This document shows positions 54,668 through 64,000 of a stretch of DNA of 64,000 bases, piece by piece. The notes under the pieces were generated by a model, which did not search any database, had not been told where the DNA came from, and worked only from the letters and a program-made list of their open reading frames with translations. The translations under genes and the position numbers were made by a program. This DNA is from Linum tenue. Lineage: Eukaryota; Streptophyta; Magnoliopsida; Malpighiales; Linaceae. The stretch is from NCBI GenBank assembly GCA_946122785.1, contig CAMGYJ010000008.1, positions 60,742,877 to 60,806,876 of the forward strand. Direction: 5' to 3'. Within the stretch, counting starts at the first letter, position 1. The number at the start of each line of letters is the position of its first letter.

Positions 54668-55090
54668 CTGATGGCATCTCCCCTGTCCTTTCGGTACATT
54701 TGGTTATCGGCGGATTCCATTCGATCTGTGCAACGCACCGACGACCTTCTAGCTATGTATGTTGGCTATCTTTGACCGACTGGTTGGAGAGATTATGTAA
54801 GTCTTCATGGATGAATTCTCCATTTATGGAGACTCCTTCTCTCACTATCTCCATAACCTAGAGCTTGTCCTGAAAATGCACGAGGAGACGAACTTGGCAC
54901 TTAGCTGGGAGAAGTGTCACTTTATGGTTCGCGAAGGCATTGTACTCGGGCACAAGATCTCCAAGTAGGGGATAGAGGTAGATCGGGAAAAAATAGACAC
55001 GATCAGCAAGGTGCTTCCTCCTATTTTGTGAAGGGGATCTGCAGTTTTCTAGGTCACGCATGCTTACATCGGCGCTTCATCAATGATTTT
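54668..55090 (+). pseudogene. E6 reverse transcriptase, C-terminal half
   Basis: Begins PFGTFGYRRIPFDLCNAPTT, then the catalytic box as VFMDEFSIYGDSF (54801-54839): the second aspartate is Glu. A TAA precedes VFMD and another stop follows HKISK. Ends with the connection FLGHACLHRRFINDF. Inactive. Confidence 0.82.
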
Positions 55091-55700
55091 TGAAGATTGC
55101 CCTGCCGCTAACCAAGTTTCTAGTGAATGACGCACTATTCCACATCACTCTAGAGTGCACAGATGCATTCGAGACTTTGAGGAAGAAGCTTACCCATGCT
55201 CCTATCATGGTGACTCAATATTGGTCTCTTCCATTTCAGCTAATGTGTGATGCGATTGACTATGCGGTCAAAGCTGTTCTTGGTCAGAGATGCGATAAGC
55301 ATTTCCAGCCTATCTACTATGAATCGAAGAATTTGAACGACGCCCAGGAGAGCTACAACACTATAGAGAAGGAGTTGCTTGCAGTGGTGTATGCTTTCGA
55401 CAACTTCCAACCGTACATGGTGCTCTCTCATGTCGTGGTCTAAACAGACCACTCTGCCATCCACTACTTGATGACTAAGGCTGATGCCAAGTCTCGGCTC
55501 ATCCGATGGATCCTACTGCTGCATGAATTCGACATCGAGATCCGGGACAAAAAGGTTGTAGAGAATGTTCCTGCAGATAATCTTTCACAGTTGGAAGCCT
55601 CTCCGGTGGACAATTTTGTGGAAGAGATCGATGACTCCTTCTTGGACGAGCGATTGTTGGCGTTGTGCTTACTGTAGAGTGTCACCCCTTGGTACTCTAA
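55090..55700 (+). pseudogene. E6 RNase H and linker
   Basis: QLMCDAIDYAVKAVLGQR, NTIEKELLAVVYAFDNF, then a TAA (55441-55443) directly before TDHSAIHYLM. The Ser of CDAS is Ile. ADNLSQLEASPVDNF ends the domain. Confidence 0.82.
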
Positions 55701-56985
55701 TCTTGCCAATTATCTGGTGTCCAAGCAGTTTCCTAAAGGGATGGCTACTCACGCTAAGCGCAAATTCTTCTCCGACCTGAAGTACTATTTCTGGGAGGAT
55801 CCATACCTCTTTAGGATCGGAGCAGATGGCGTAAATTGACGATGCGTGATGGAGCACAAGATGGGAGACATCCTGTCTCATTGTCATGAGGGACCAGCTG
55901 GCGGTCATCATGGAGAAAACCGCACGGCGTGAAAGGTGCTACACTCGGGCATCTACTGGCCCACGCTCTTCAAGGATGTTGATACCTTTGCACGCCAGCC
56001 AGTGCGATCGCTATCAACGGTTGGGTAACATCTTTGCCTGTGATGAGATGCCACAGAAGTCATTTGTGACTTGTGAAATTTTTTATGTCTGGGGCATCAA
56101 CTCCATGGGTCCCTTTCCTCCTTCATTCGGTAATATCTACATCTTGGTTGCTGTGGACAACGTCTTGAGGCTGGCCGAATCTCAAGCCATGCCCACCAAT
56201 AACGCCAGACATGTCCTCTCATTTTTTAAGCAGCTCTTTTCCCGGTTCGGGACATCTTGAGCCATCATTAGCGATAGAGCTACCCATTTTAAAGGGAAAT
56301 TCACTAAGCTTCTCTCTCGCTATGATGTCAATCACAAGGTGTCGGTGGCTTACCATCCCCAAACAAATGGTCAAGCAGAGCTGATGAACCGGAAACAGAA
56401 ACAGATCATTGAAAAGACGGTGGATCAATCCCGCAAGGACTGTTCCACCAAGCTGGATAATGCTCTGTGGGCATATAGGATAATCTATAAGACACCGATT
56501 GATACTTCTCCATATCGGCTCGTCTATGGAAATGCCAGACACCAATCCGCCGAGCTAGAGCACAAGGCCTTCAAAGCCCTTAAGCTGCTAAACCTTGATC
56601 TAATTCTTGTAGGTACCGAGCAAAAAATGCTGCTGGTGGAGCTGGAAGACTGGCGTTATCACGCCTATGAGAACACCATACTGTATAAGGAGCAAACCAA
56701 GCGTCTCCATGATGCTTGTCTTAAAGAGCCAAAAGGGTTTCAGGTGGAAGATCGCGTTTTTCTATACAATTCCCGTCTGTGACTCTTTCTTGGAAAGCCA
56801 CGCTCCCAGTGACGTGGTCCATTCATGGGCACTTAGGTGTTTCCCTATAACACCATCGAAATTGCCAATTCGCATATTGAGCCCTTCAAGGTGAACGAGC
56901 ATCGCCTCAAGTTGTACTTGGGAGGCGATGTCAAACGAGCGGTGTAGGTGGTTGATCTTGCGGACCCTTACTTTTGCCATCTGCG
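55701..56985 (+). pseudogene. E6 integrase
   Basis: Zinc-binding part [16 protein letters not shown] with stop, frameshift near 56000; the second Cys of CxxC is Tyr (CDRYQR). Core frame 56030-56782 has GINSMGPFP (the first catalytic Asp is Asn), IISDRATHF (kept) and QAELMNRKQ (Glu kept). The C-terminal part has WRYHAYENTILYKEQ, VEDRVFLYNSRL and, after a TGA, NEHRLKLYLGGDVK, which E2 has lost. Confidence 0.82.
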
Positions 56986-57014
56986 TCTAGCTAAACGACG
57001 GGAAATAAGCACTT

Positions 57015-57032
57015 GTGGAGAGGCAACCCCAC
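57015..57032 (+). other. AGGCAA-loop hairpin after E6 pol
   Basis: GTGGAG, loop AGGCAA, CCCCAC; one A-C mismatch in the stem, loop unchanged. Confidence 0.55.
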
Positions 57033-58059
57033 CTCGGTTTGCATTTTCTATCCTTTATCTTTTTATTTTTTTTTATTTTGTGTGTGTGGTGTGTCGACCA
57101 TGGAGTTTTGTCGTCAATTTTTGTGATTTGGGGGAGGATTTTTTGTGATTTTTTTGGTTTCAACGGTCTGCGGGGTGATTCTGGACATTTGGTGTGATTT
57201 CTGGCGTGTTTGGCAAAGGAAGGCAGAACGTTCCCAGGAGTTACGACCTGGGGGCTAGAGTTACGGTCGTGACCGTAACTTCCCCCGTGCCCATAACTTT
57301 CCATTGCTCTCTGGAATGTTTGGGAAATCCTCCCAAAGCTAAGGGCGGCGTCTTGAAGTTCCAGTCTCGACCGTCACCTTTCCTGGGTCACACACGAGTT
57401 ACGCCCAGAGTTACGAGCCGTAACTCATTCGATAACCCTATAACGTCGGACTCGTCCGAGTTGGACGAGTTACGCACAGAGTTACGACCATAACTCTCTC
57501 GATGAAGTCGTAACATTGGCTTCATCTATAAAAGGAGAGTTACCCCGTAATATCCTCGCCAGAAATTTATCCCCACCGGTGGAAACGTTCATTGCTGCCG
57601 CTTCCCTCCTTCCTTTCCCGCCCATTTTCGGCTGCTCCCACGAACCCATTTCGAAACCGCCAGCGACGCTGCGCTCCCCTCTTTGAAGCGCACCCACCAG
57701 ATCCCACCGTTTTGCCATTGGCCACTTTTCATCACACAGGAAATCGCCTCCGCCAAGCCGCCGGTGGCGGTTTTCGGGTCCGTGTTTCTGCCATTGTTCT
57801 CCTGTCTTCTACCTCGCTCTACTCTCTTCCTTGTGTCTCCGGGTTGGTCTTTTTCCCTGATTTTGGGTTTGGGGAGAATCGGATTGTAGAGTGTTGGGAG
57901 AATTGAACCAATTTTGCTTGATTAGATGTTTTAGGCGGGAGAAAGTATATAGCTGAGAATGTATGGTTTGCATGACTTTTTGGGAATATGTTAGATACAG
58001 GTTTAGTGTCCGGTTCCTCCGAATTTTTGTTATGTTGTATAGTATGGATTGAGCTTAAT
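57033..58059 (+). promoter_or_regulatory. E6 spacer before ORF3: palindrome array and TATA box
   Basis: About 57238-57515 contains repeated AGTTACGG/CCGTAACT words, the same arm type as the E6 3' LTR array at 60596-60835. TATAAAA stands at 57527-57533, about 12 bases after the array, followed by AGGAGAG and CTCGCCAGAAA. This is the same order as array then AT-rich/TATA-like box in the E6 LTR (AATAAAAGG at about 60843). I infer an internal promoter for ORF3; there is no transcript evidence here. Confidence 0.5.
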
Positions 58060-59360
58060 TATGGGGGAATGTTGGCTCTGCTGGCTATTTTCCCAAATAA
58101 TGTTGGTACTAACAGGTTTCGAGGTATGTGGTTATTTGTTCCACTACACCGAGGCCTATGACGCGCATTTCGTGAAGATGCAGGAAGCCCAGACTGGGGG
58201 CCCTTACTGCCTCAATCTGTTAGAGGGTGATATAGATCCAGCATAACCTTCTCCCAACAACTCGAGTTATTGGGACCAACTGGTTCATGACATGGTATCA
58301 GAGCCTGGTTGTGACCGAGAGGTCTTGTGTTCGATTCCCGGTGACCCCCATTTGTTAAGCACATGGTATTCTTGTCTTCAGACCTGTGCAAACTTCAAGC
58401 CCATGGGTTGGCTTTCGTTTGAGGGGGCGTGTTAGAGGGTGATATAGATCCAGCATAACCTTCTCCCAACAACTCGAGTTATTGGGACCAACTGGTTCAT
58501 GACACAATCTGGTTACTTCTAGTAGTTTTTGTGCCGCAAGGCCATAGAGGCGGCAGTCCCCATCGGCAGTGGGGGCGCCTACTGGAGCTCTAGGACGACA
58601 TATCTGAGGAGCTCATGATAGAGTTCTAAAACACCTTCTGCCACACTCGAAAGAAGTAGACGTGTGACGACGGAGCGGTTACTTTCCAGCTAGGTGGTCA
58701 GCATCATAGCCTGACCTATGATGAGTTCGCCATCGCCCTGGGCCTTGCTGGCTCACTCCGCCATCCCAGTAGGAGGCTTCTAGGCAGGTGACCAAGAGGC
58801 ACATGTACGCTCTATTCACCATGTCCTGCGTGAACGACCACATCAATCTCGGCTCGGTCTTGGCGATCTCCTTCTATCGGGTAAAGGGTCACTGGAAGGT
58901 CACCACACTACACGAAGGGTCCTACATAACTCACCTCGCCCGGTACTTCGGCGTACCTCTCGATGAATGTACTTGTGTTGGGCGCAACAGAGAATTCCCA
59001 GATGAGACCCTGTACTCCGAGGGGCTAATTCGGATCGCAAGGATGGATCCACGGAACTGCTAGATCAAGGGCTTGCACCCTGCCGAGTTCGCCGAGGCAC
59101 TTGACGCAGGTGGAGTTCCACTATTTCAGCCTAATGCCGACTCATAGCAGTTCTTCCCCGGTGCCATTCCTTCCTCCGTTGTGTCGTCAAACGACCATTA
59201 GGCGGCCTTGGAGGCTCGGTTTGACCGGATTGAGGAGCACCTGGATCATGAGTGTGACACATGTCGTTACTCTCATTTACTTCTGGAGCACATGTGCTCA
59301 ACGGCCGACGTGGACACTACCCAGAACTTTGGTCACCCGTCTCCTGTTCGAGATGACGGC
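58060..59360 (+). pseudogene. E6 ORF3 remnant, interrupted by a TRIM
   Basis: The first part (EAYDAHFVKMQEAQTGGPYC) ends at the TRIM at 58218. After it, broken frames carry TKRHMYALFTMSC, HINLGSVLAISF and ITHLARYFGVPLDECTC, which align with TKRDMYFIQSI, LLHLGSVVA and ITRLATYFQISL of E2 ORF3. The end is fused by deletion to the 3' region at about 59360, removing the long hairpin present in E1-E3. Confidence 0.7.
58218..58504 (+). mobile_element. TRIM (287 bp) with 75-bp terminal repeats
   Basis: Two 75-bp terminal repeats (58218-58292 and 58430-58504) start TGTTAGAGGGTG and end TTCATGACA and look identical. PBS TGGTATCAGAGCC begins directly at 58293; a purine-rich TTTGAGGGGGCG precedes the right repeat. 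CAATC flanks it (58213-58217 and 58505-58509). The 137-bp interior has no coding; GTTCGATTCC at 58329-58338 is a good B-box-like sequence. Confidence 0.93.
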
Positions 59361-60368
59361 CCTGGTGTGTCATACCCCCTAGTCATCCTCTTTGAGCCGT
59401 GAAACTTTCTTTCTGTTTGTCTACAATGAAAAATCACCCTTTTGCATCTTTTTGAGGTTCCACATAGTGGTTTTTGCATGTTGTCAACTATTTTCTGCTG
59501 AAAATAAGATAAGGGTTGGAGATAGTTCTCAGAAATTGGGCGTGCGTTTGCCAGAATAAAAGAACATGCAGAAGTGGTGGTTCTAAAAAAAGAACAGAAA
59601 AAGAAACAAATGAAAGCAAAAGAGAGCCACCACAAATATCTTAACCATGCTTGTCAAAGTATTGTTTCTGAGCAGTCTCGATTGGAAATACTGATATTAT
59701 GACCTCCTTCACTCTTGTGCTCTAAAGAACTTGATTAATGCAGAATAGCATAAAGAAAGTAATTGGGTCGAATGAATGTCGCTATGTTCGGTTTTGGATC
59801 TGTGGAACCTCGTGTTATGAATTTCTCCACCACCTAAAAGGTCTTTTCCTATGTCCAAGACCCTAATCAGTCATCTGAACCCGTGTCTAAGAACTCTTGA
59901 TTTGTTAGTGGTGACACCCGATATGTGAACCCTAGCATTTAGAGGCTGTCATCATGGTAAAGAGACGTTAGGATTGAGAGAATGAGAATGCACGTTTTTT
60001 GCATCAAATTTTCCTGACCCCATTGGTCGAGAGTGAGCAATTCATTTCCTTGTATTCTATATCCCGGTGAGGAACTTGATTGCTCAGTATTTGATTCCGG
60101 TGGCTTGAACTCTATGCATGGTTGGTTCTGTTGTGTGAGTGGACGAGTTATGTCACGCTTTGGTTTGTGAACAGTAGATAGACTGTTCCTGTGCATAATC
60201 TTGCTATGATCGGTTGTCATCTGCATGTATGGTCATTGAGGTTTCTGTTGCTGTTGTTCATGTGTTGGTACTAGATGACTATTGAGATCGATGTGTTTTG
60301 TGCCATATGGCGTGTCCCCAACAATGTTTTGAATGGAAATTCTGATAAGCTGACTTGTATCTGACTTG
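59361..60368 (+). other. E6 3' region
   Basis: Non-coding; matches the 3' regions of E1 (from about 13410) and E2 (from about 34920), beginning GGTGTGTCATACCCCCTAG. No long hairpin remains. Confidence 0.7.
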
Positions 60369-60407
60369 GTTTGCTTGGGGAAAAGCAAACGGTTAAGTGT
60401 GGGGGAA
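60369..60407 (+). other. E6 GGGA-type hairpin and 3' PPT
   Basis: Stem GTTTGCTT with AAGCAAAC (60369-60390); one C-to-A change opens the closing pair compared with E1-E3. The PPT AAGTGTGGGGGAA (60395-60407) is two bases from the LTR. Confidence 0.75.
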
Positions 60408-60409
60408 TT

Positions 60410-61776
60410 TGATAACACTATATTTGAACATGTTTTCCCCATCATTTTCTTGATCGTTTGAGCTCTCTTTCTCGCTCTCGTGGCCTATTTTATGTTACTT
60501 TGTGTTGGTTTATGATGTTTCGGGTCCTAGCATGTGAATGGGTGGGAAGGAGCGAGTTTTGGGACGTTTTGGAGCGATTGGGCAGAGAGCAGGAAAAAGT
60601 TACGGCCAGACCTTAAAAGTTACGGTATGGATTATAACTTCTCCATGAGCCCGTAACTTTACAGGAGCATGTTTGAAGTTACGGCCCCCTCCTCAAAGTT
60701 GTAGTCTCAACCGTAATTTTCCTATAGGAGCCGTAACTCTTAGATTACGGAGTACAAAGACATCGACGTTTCAAATGGAAGTTACGGGCTGGGAGCGGGA
60801 GTTACGACCGTTAATTTGGCCATAACTCACGAATCTCCTGCAAATAAAAGGGGAGCTTGGCCAAATTGTAAAGGATCGGGAGTTTCTAGTTCTAAAGAGC
60901 AAAAAGACAACCATGGGGAGAGAAAGTGACGAAGAACAACCCTAGGGCAAGGATTGGAGTGATCTGAAGACCTCTAAGCTCGATTCCTCACTCTCAGAGT
61001 ACCGATTAGCTGCTTGGAGAAGATTTTCATTGTTTGCATGATGATTTCTCCTCCTAGCATGATGTTTCCTCTTCTCTCCATGGAGTAAACTCCCTTTTCT
61101 TATGGGTATGAATAACCCTAGTTTTGTATGTTAGGAATGGTTGTATGAACCCCATTTGCGAAGTATTGATTCGATATATTCAATTTAGGCATTAATCGCA
61201 ATTGCATGAGTCTTGATCAAACATTTGTGATTCCTGCTTTAAACTTGAACGATAGTCTCTGCATAGGCTAAAAGAGAAACCTTAAATTGGAAGCATTGAA
61301 TCGATTGCTTTAGTCGAGAAATTGATTCAATGCTCTGTACTGGAATTAAAGCCAGTAGAGGAAGTTTGGCGTGTTAGTGCCTTGGTTAGTTTATGCTGGT
61401 GGAGGTTAGTCGCCCGCCGGGTATTCGAACTGAGAGGGTCTGGATGACCTTAGTCGAGATTCCAGACTTGTAAAAAACTTTCCGCAATATATCTATCGAT
61501 AGGAGTAAATTGGGAACATATAATCTTAACTAGCTGCATACTCGGGGGAATCATACCTAGATGACCTTTAGCATACTTGAAAACCAGAACGTTTCCTGCT
61601 TTCAGTTTAATTTGCATTTGAACAACTCACTACATTTAGTTTGCTAGATAATAGAAGTTTACGGAGTAGGGAGTAGATTTAGACGCTGGGTTGTTAAGTA
61701 AAACTTATCCACTATTCTTCATTTCCATCCTACGTTTACACTTAGTCGTAGTTTGGTGTTGTGTTTTAGTGAGTCA
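60410..61776 (+). repeat. E6 3' LTR
   Basis: 1367 bp, TGATAACACTATATTTGAAC...TTTTAGTGAGTCA. Palindrome array with AGTTACGG and CCGTAACT arms at about 60596-60835, then AATAAAAGG. No matching 5' LTR in the window. Confidence 0.88.
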
Positions 61777-61990
61777 CACACCTATAATAAGAACCACTTA
61801 GCAAATTCTTGCTTATGCACTGCTTCAACCCTACGAACACCTCGAGTACTTAGTTGTTCCTTGTGAGTTTTGTAATTTATATAGCAAAATGTATGTTATT
61901 AATTAATTTCTGTAGTATACAACTATCCATTTGAATAAACAAAATAGTTTATAGCATACAATAAATAAATATATATATATATATATATAT
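61777..61990. other. Non-coding flank and TA microsatellite
   Basis: No recognised gene; ends with a TA dinucleotide run at about 61969-61990 that was the target of the following MITE. Confidence 0.5.
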
Positions 61991-62387
61991 GGTGGCGTAT
62001 TCAGTGCACCCACTTTTTCGGGTGCACTCAGTGCACCCGCCTCATAATTGTCATTCTAACCATACGATTCTTGTCAAAACGGTATCAATTGTTGCTTATG
62101 ATATTATGAACAAGAAACACATGAATTTTAAAAAAATTCATTTAAAATTTACTTTAATTAGGGATTTAGGGTTAGGGTTTAGGTTTACAATTTGGGATTT
62201 TGGGTTGGGATTCAAAATTGAAGGTTAAGGGGTTAGGGTAATGGATTGATTTGTTATGATTTTATGTCATATCATCATATTATATTGAGAGTACTAATTA
62301 AAGTTCAAAATTTGATGTATTATGGATGCTTTTAGAGTTGGGTGCACTGAGTGCACCCAAAAAAGTGAGTGCACCGAAGTAGTCACC
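61991..62387. mobile_element. MITE with GTGCAC-rich inverted ends in a TA repeat
   Basis: Ends GGTGGCGTATTCAGTGCACC and (reverse) GGTGACTACTTCGGTGCACT continue as inverted repeats of about 50 bases that themselves contain the palindrome GGGTGCACTCAGTGCACCC. TATATATA lies on both sides. There is no coding. A short telomere-like TTAGGG/TTTAGGG stretch lies at 62158-62185. Confidence 0.75.
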
Positions 62388-62479
62388 ATATATATATACC
62401 TTATAAAATCTTGCACCTCATTACAGTTTTGTAGAACATAAGAAGTTGACGTCTTGCACAAATCAGTTTTGAAGTCTCT

Positions 62480-64000
62480 CATGTTGTCCTTTACACCAAT
62501 GGAACGACCAACACCCGAACAATTGATAATTCATGAGGTTGCGAATACGATGAAGGTTTATCTTCATTTCTTTCTAGCCGATTAAATATCATATCCATTC
62601 CAGTAAAATATTGCAAGCAAAATGTGACACATTCATCGATAATATAAGCAGCGATTGATCACACAGGACGTGCCTTGTTACGAACGTAACCTTTTAACTT
62701 CTTCATATAACTAAATTGTTTACAAGATTGTTAACTTTACTTCTTCAAGTTCCTAAATTTTTAGTATATAGAAGCAAAATAGTATAATTATATCATACCT
62801 TCAATCGGATACATCCATCGATACTGAACTGGACCAACAACTTTGGCCTCCCAAGGCAGATGGATGAGCAAGTGGATTATTATATCGAAAAAGGCAAGAG
62901 GAAAAGTATGTTCCAACTTAAATAGGATTACAGCAATTCGAGACTCCATCATATTCAAATCTTCCACATTTAGCTCCTTAGTACATATGTCATTGAAAAA
63001 TTTGCTAAACTCAATCAAAGTGTCTGATATGACCTTCAGAAATAAGTCACGGGCTGCCAATGGTAATAACGTCTCCAAGTACACATGACATTCATTAGTT
63101 TTCATCCCATATATCTTTTGATCATCAACATTGACACAACGTGCCAAACTTGCGGGGTAAGCATATGATACCTTTACTTTTGCTAGCCACTGACACAAAG
63201 ACGTCTTATCTACCCCCATCAAGCTATATGCAGCTCTATGTAACACTGTTTTCCCATTTCTCTCAAAAGGATGAAGTTCTTTTCTTAAACCCATCTCCTC
63301 TAAATGAAGACGGGCACTTACACCATCCTTTGTTTTGCCATCAATATTCTTAATGGTACCAAGAATACTATCACATACATTTTTCTCTATATGACTAAAA
63401 TCAAAATTGCGGCGTACTAAGAGTGATGACCAATATGGCAATTCAAAGAAAATAGACATGTTTTTCCAATTATGAGTTTTGCCAAACCCATTGATTTTTT
63501 GCCCTTACCCTTAGTGCCAAAAGTTATTGTTTCTAATGAGAGAAGTTGATTTGATACCTCTTGAGATGATAATCGCTCTGGTGCTGCTCTTTTCTCCACT
63601 GTGCCGTCAAATTCCTTCTTCTGCTTGCGCCATTTATGGTCTGATGGTAAACTACCTCTTGAGGTGATAATCTCTCTGGTGCAACTCTTTTCTCCACTGT
63701 GCCATCAAATTCCTTCTTATGCTTGCGCTATTTATGATCCGATGAAAAAAAAAAACGACAATGATCCATAGAACATTCCTTATGTCCATTATTCAACCTC
63801 AAATGTGATGTTTTGTTTGCACACGAAGGACATGCCAATTTTGCTTTGGTACTCCAAACCATAAAGGAGACCATGTGCCGGAAAATCGTTGATAGTCCAC
63901 AAAACTATAGCTTTCATGTGGAAGTTCACTTGCTTGAATGTATCATAAGTCATAATTGAATCAATCCACAATGCCTTCAGATAATCAATGAGGGGTCACA
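62480..64000 (-). pseudogene. CACTA (En/Spm) TNP2-type transposase remnant
   Basis: On the minus strand, from the window edge: LWTINDFPAHGLLYG (about 63900), a disrupted linker with a tandem duplication of about 96 bases (63555-63745), then SIFFELPYWSSLLVRRNFDFSHIEKNVCDSILGTI, KTKDGVSARLHLEEM, LPWEAKVVGPVQYRWMYPIEG (63459-62799). The last piece is the DUF4218-type region. GTATGATA at 62798 reads as a splice donor, and the next exon (KKLKGYVRNKARP, ECVTFCLQYFTGMD) follows at about 62715-62520 with one stop. Frame breaks near 63470 and 63600-63750 make it a pseudogene. The 5' part lies beyond the window. Confidence 0.85.

Larger units (their letters stand above)
54660..61776 (+). mobile_element. 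E6: 5'-truncated Athila-like element
   Basis: The element starts abruptly in the RT region at about 54665 and runs through integrase, spacer, ORF3, 3' region and a complete 3' LTR. The 5' LTR, gag and protease are absent. Domains are close to those of E2 in order and sequence, but many stops are present. A TRIM lies in ORF3. Confidence 0.85.

Noticed and set aside
62158..62185. TTAGGG/TTTAGGG words as a telomere or interstitial telomere block
   Set aside because: Fewer than five degenerate copies inside a MITE interior.

Overview
This window is plant nuclear DNA, almost certainly from a flowering plant (probably a eudicot, but I cannot name the species). It is made almost entirely of transposable elements stacked inside one another; I see no ordinary host gene. 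Evidence for a plant includes Athila-type and chromovirus Ty3/gypsy retrotransposons, a CACTA (TNP2) transposase, a plant LINE with an RNase H domain, a Mutator-like element with 9-bp target duplication, a TRIM, and a small piece of plastid 16S rDNA.

Layout. 1-6695: a minus-strand Tekay/Del-type gypsy element, internally deleted (gag and protease remain), whose right LTR carries a Mutator-like element (4275-5977). 6699-6783: plastid 16S rDNA fragment. 6784-7516: hAT-like remnant. 7517-8984 and 40667-50516: old minus-strand Athila-like remnants ('E8'), which acted as the landing site for the rest. 8990-40661: a 31.7-kb nest with all target-site duplications readable. The outer element E1 (TSD ACACG) is a pol-less Athila relative. 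E2 (13806-38722, TSD GGCAT) is a full-size Athila-like element (about 12.7 kb once its guests are removed) with gag, PR, RT, RNase H, IN and an env-position ORF3. E2 itself carries E3 (25742-31358, TSD AGATG) inside the integrase, E4 (14826-20025, minus strand, TSD CTGTT) inside its 5' LTR, and E5, a solo LTR (37281-38661, TSD ACTAC), inside its 3' LTR. 42480-46449: E7, a CRM-like chromovirus derivative with gag-protease but no RT/IN, flanked by a 467-bp duplication of its target. 47349-49856: two further LTR fragments. 50885-51681: foldback MITE. 51820-53351: 5'-truncated LINE. 54660-61776: E6, a 5'-truncated Athila-like element with a 287-bp TRIM in its ORF3. 61991-62387: MITE. 62480-64000: decayed CACTA transposase, minus strand.

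How parts work together. The Athila-like elements use a PBS matching tRNA-Asp (TGGCGCCGTTGCCGGGGA) and a 3' PPT of the form AAGTGTGGGGGA. E1 and E3 lack pol and would need enzymes from an E2/E6-type partner. Across these elements I find conserved non-coding structure that ordinary annotation would miss: (i) palindrome arrays with an ACGG/CCGT core whose arms differ from element to element but match within an element, both in the LTR and in the spacer before ORF3; (ii) a hairpin with invariant AGGCAA loop just after pol; (iii) a two-part hairpin with compensatory changes after an internal PPT-like tract; and (iv) a GGGA-loop hairpin immediately before the 3' PPT. These are the most promising candidates for an undescribed system.
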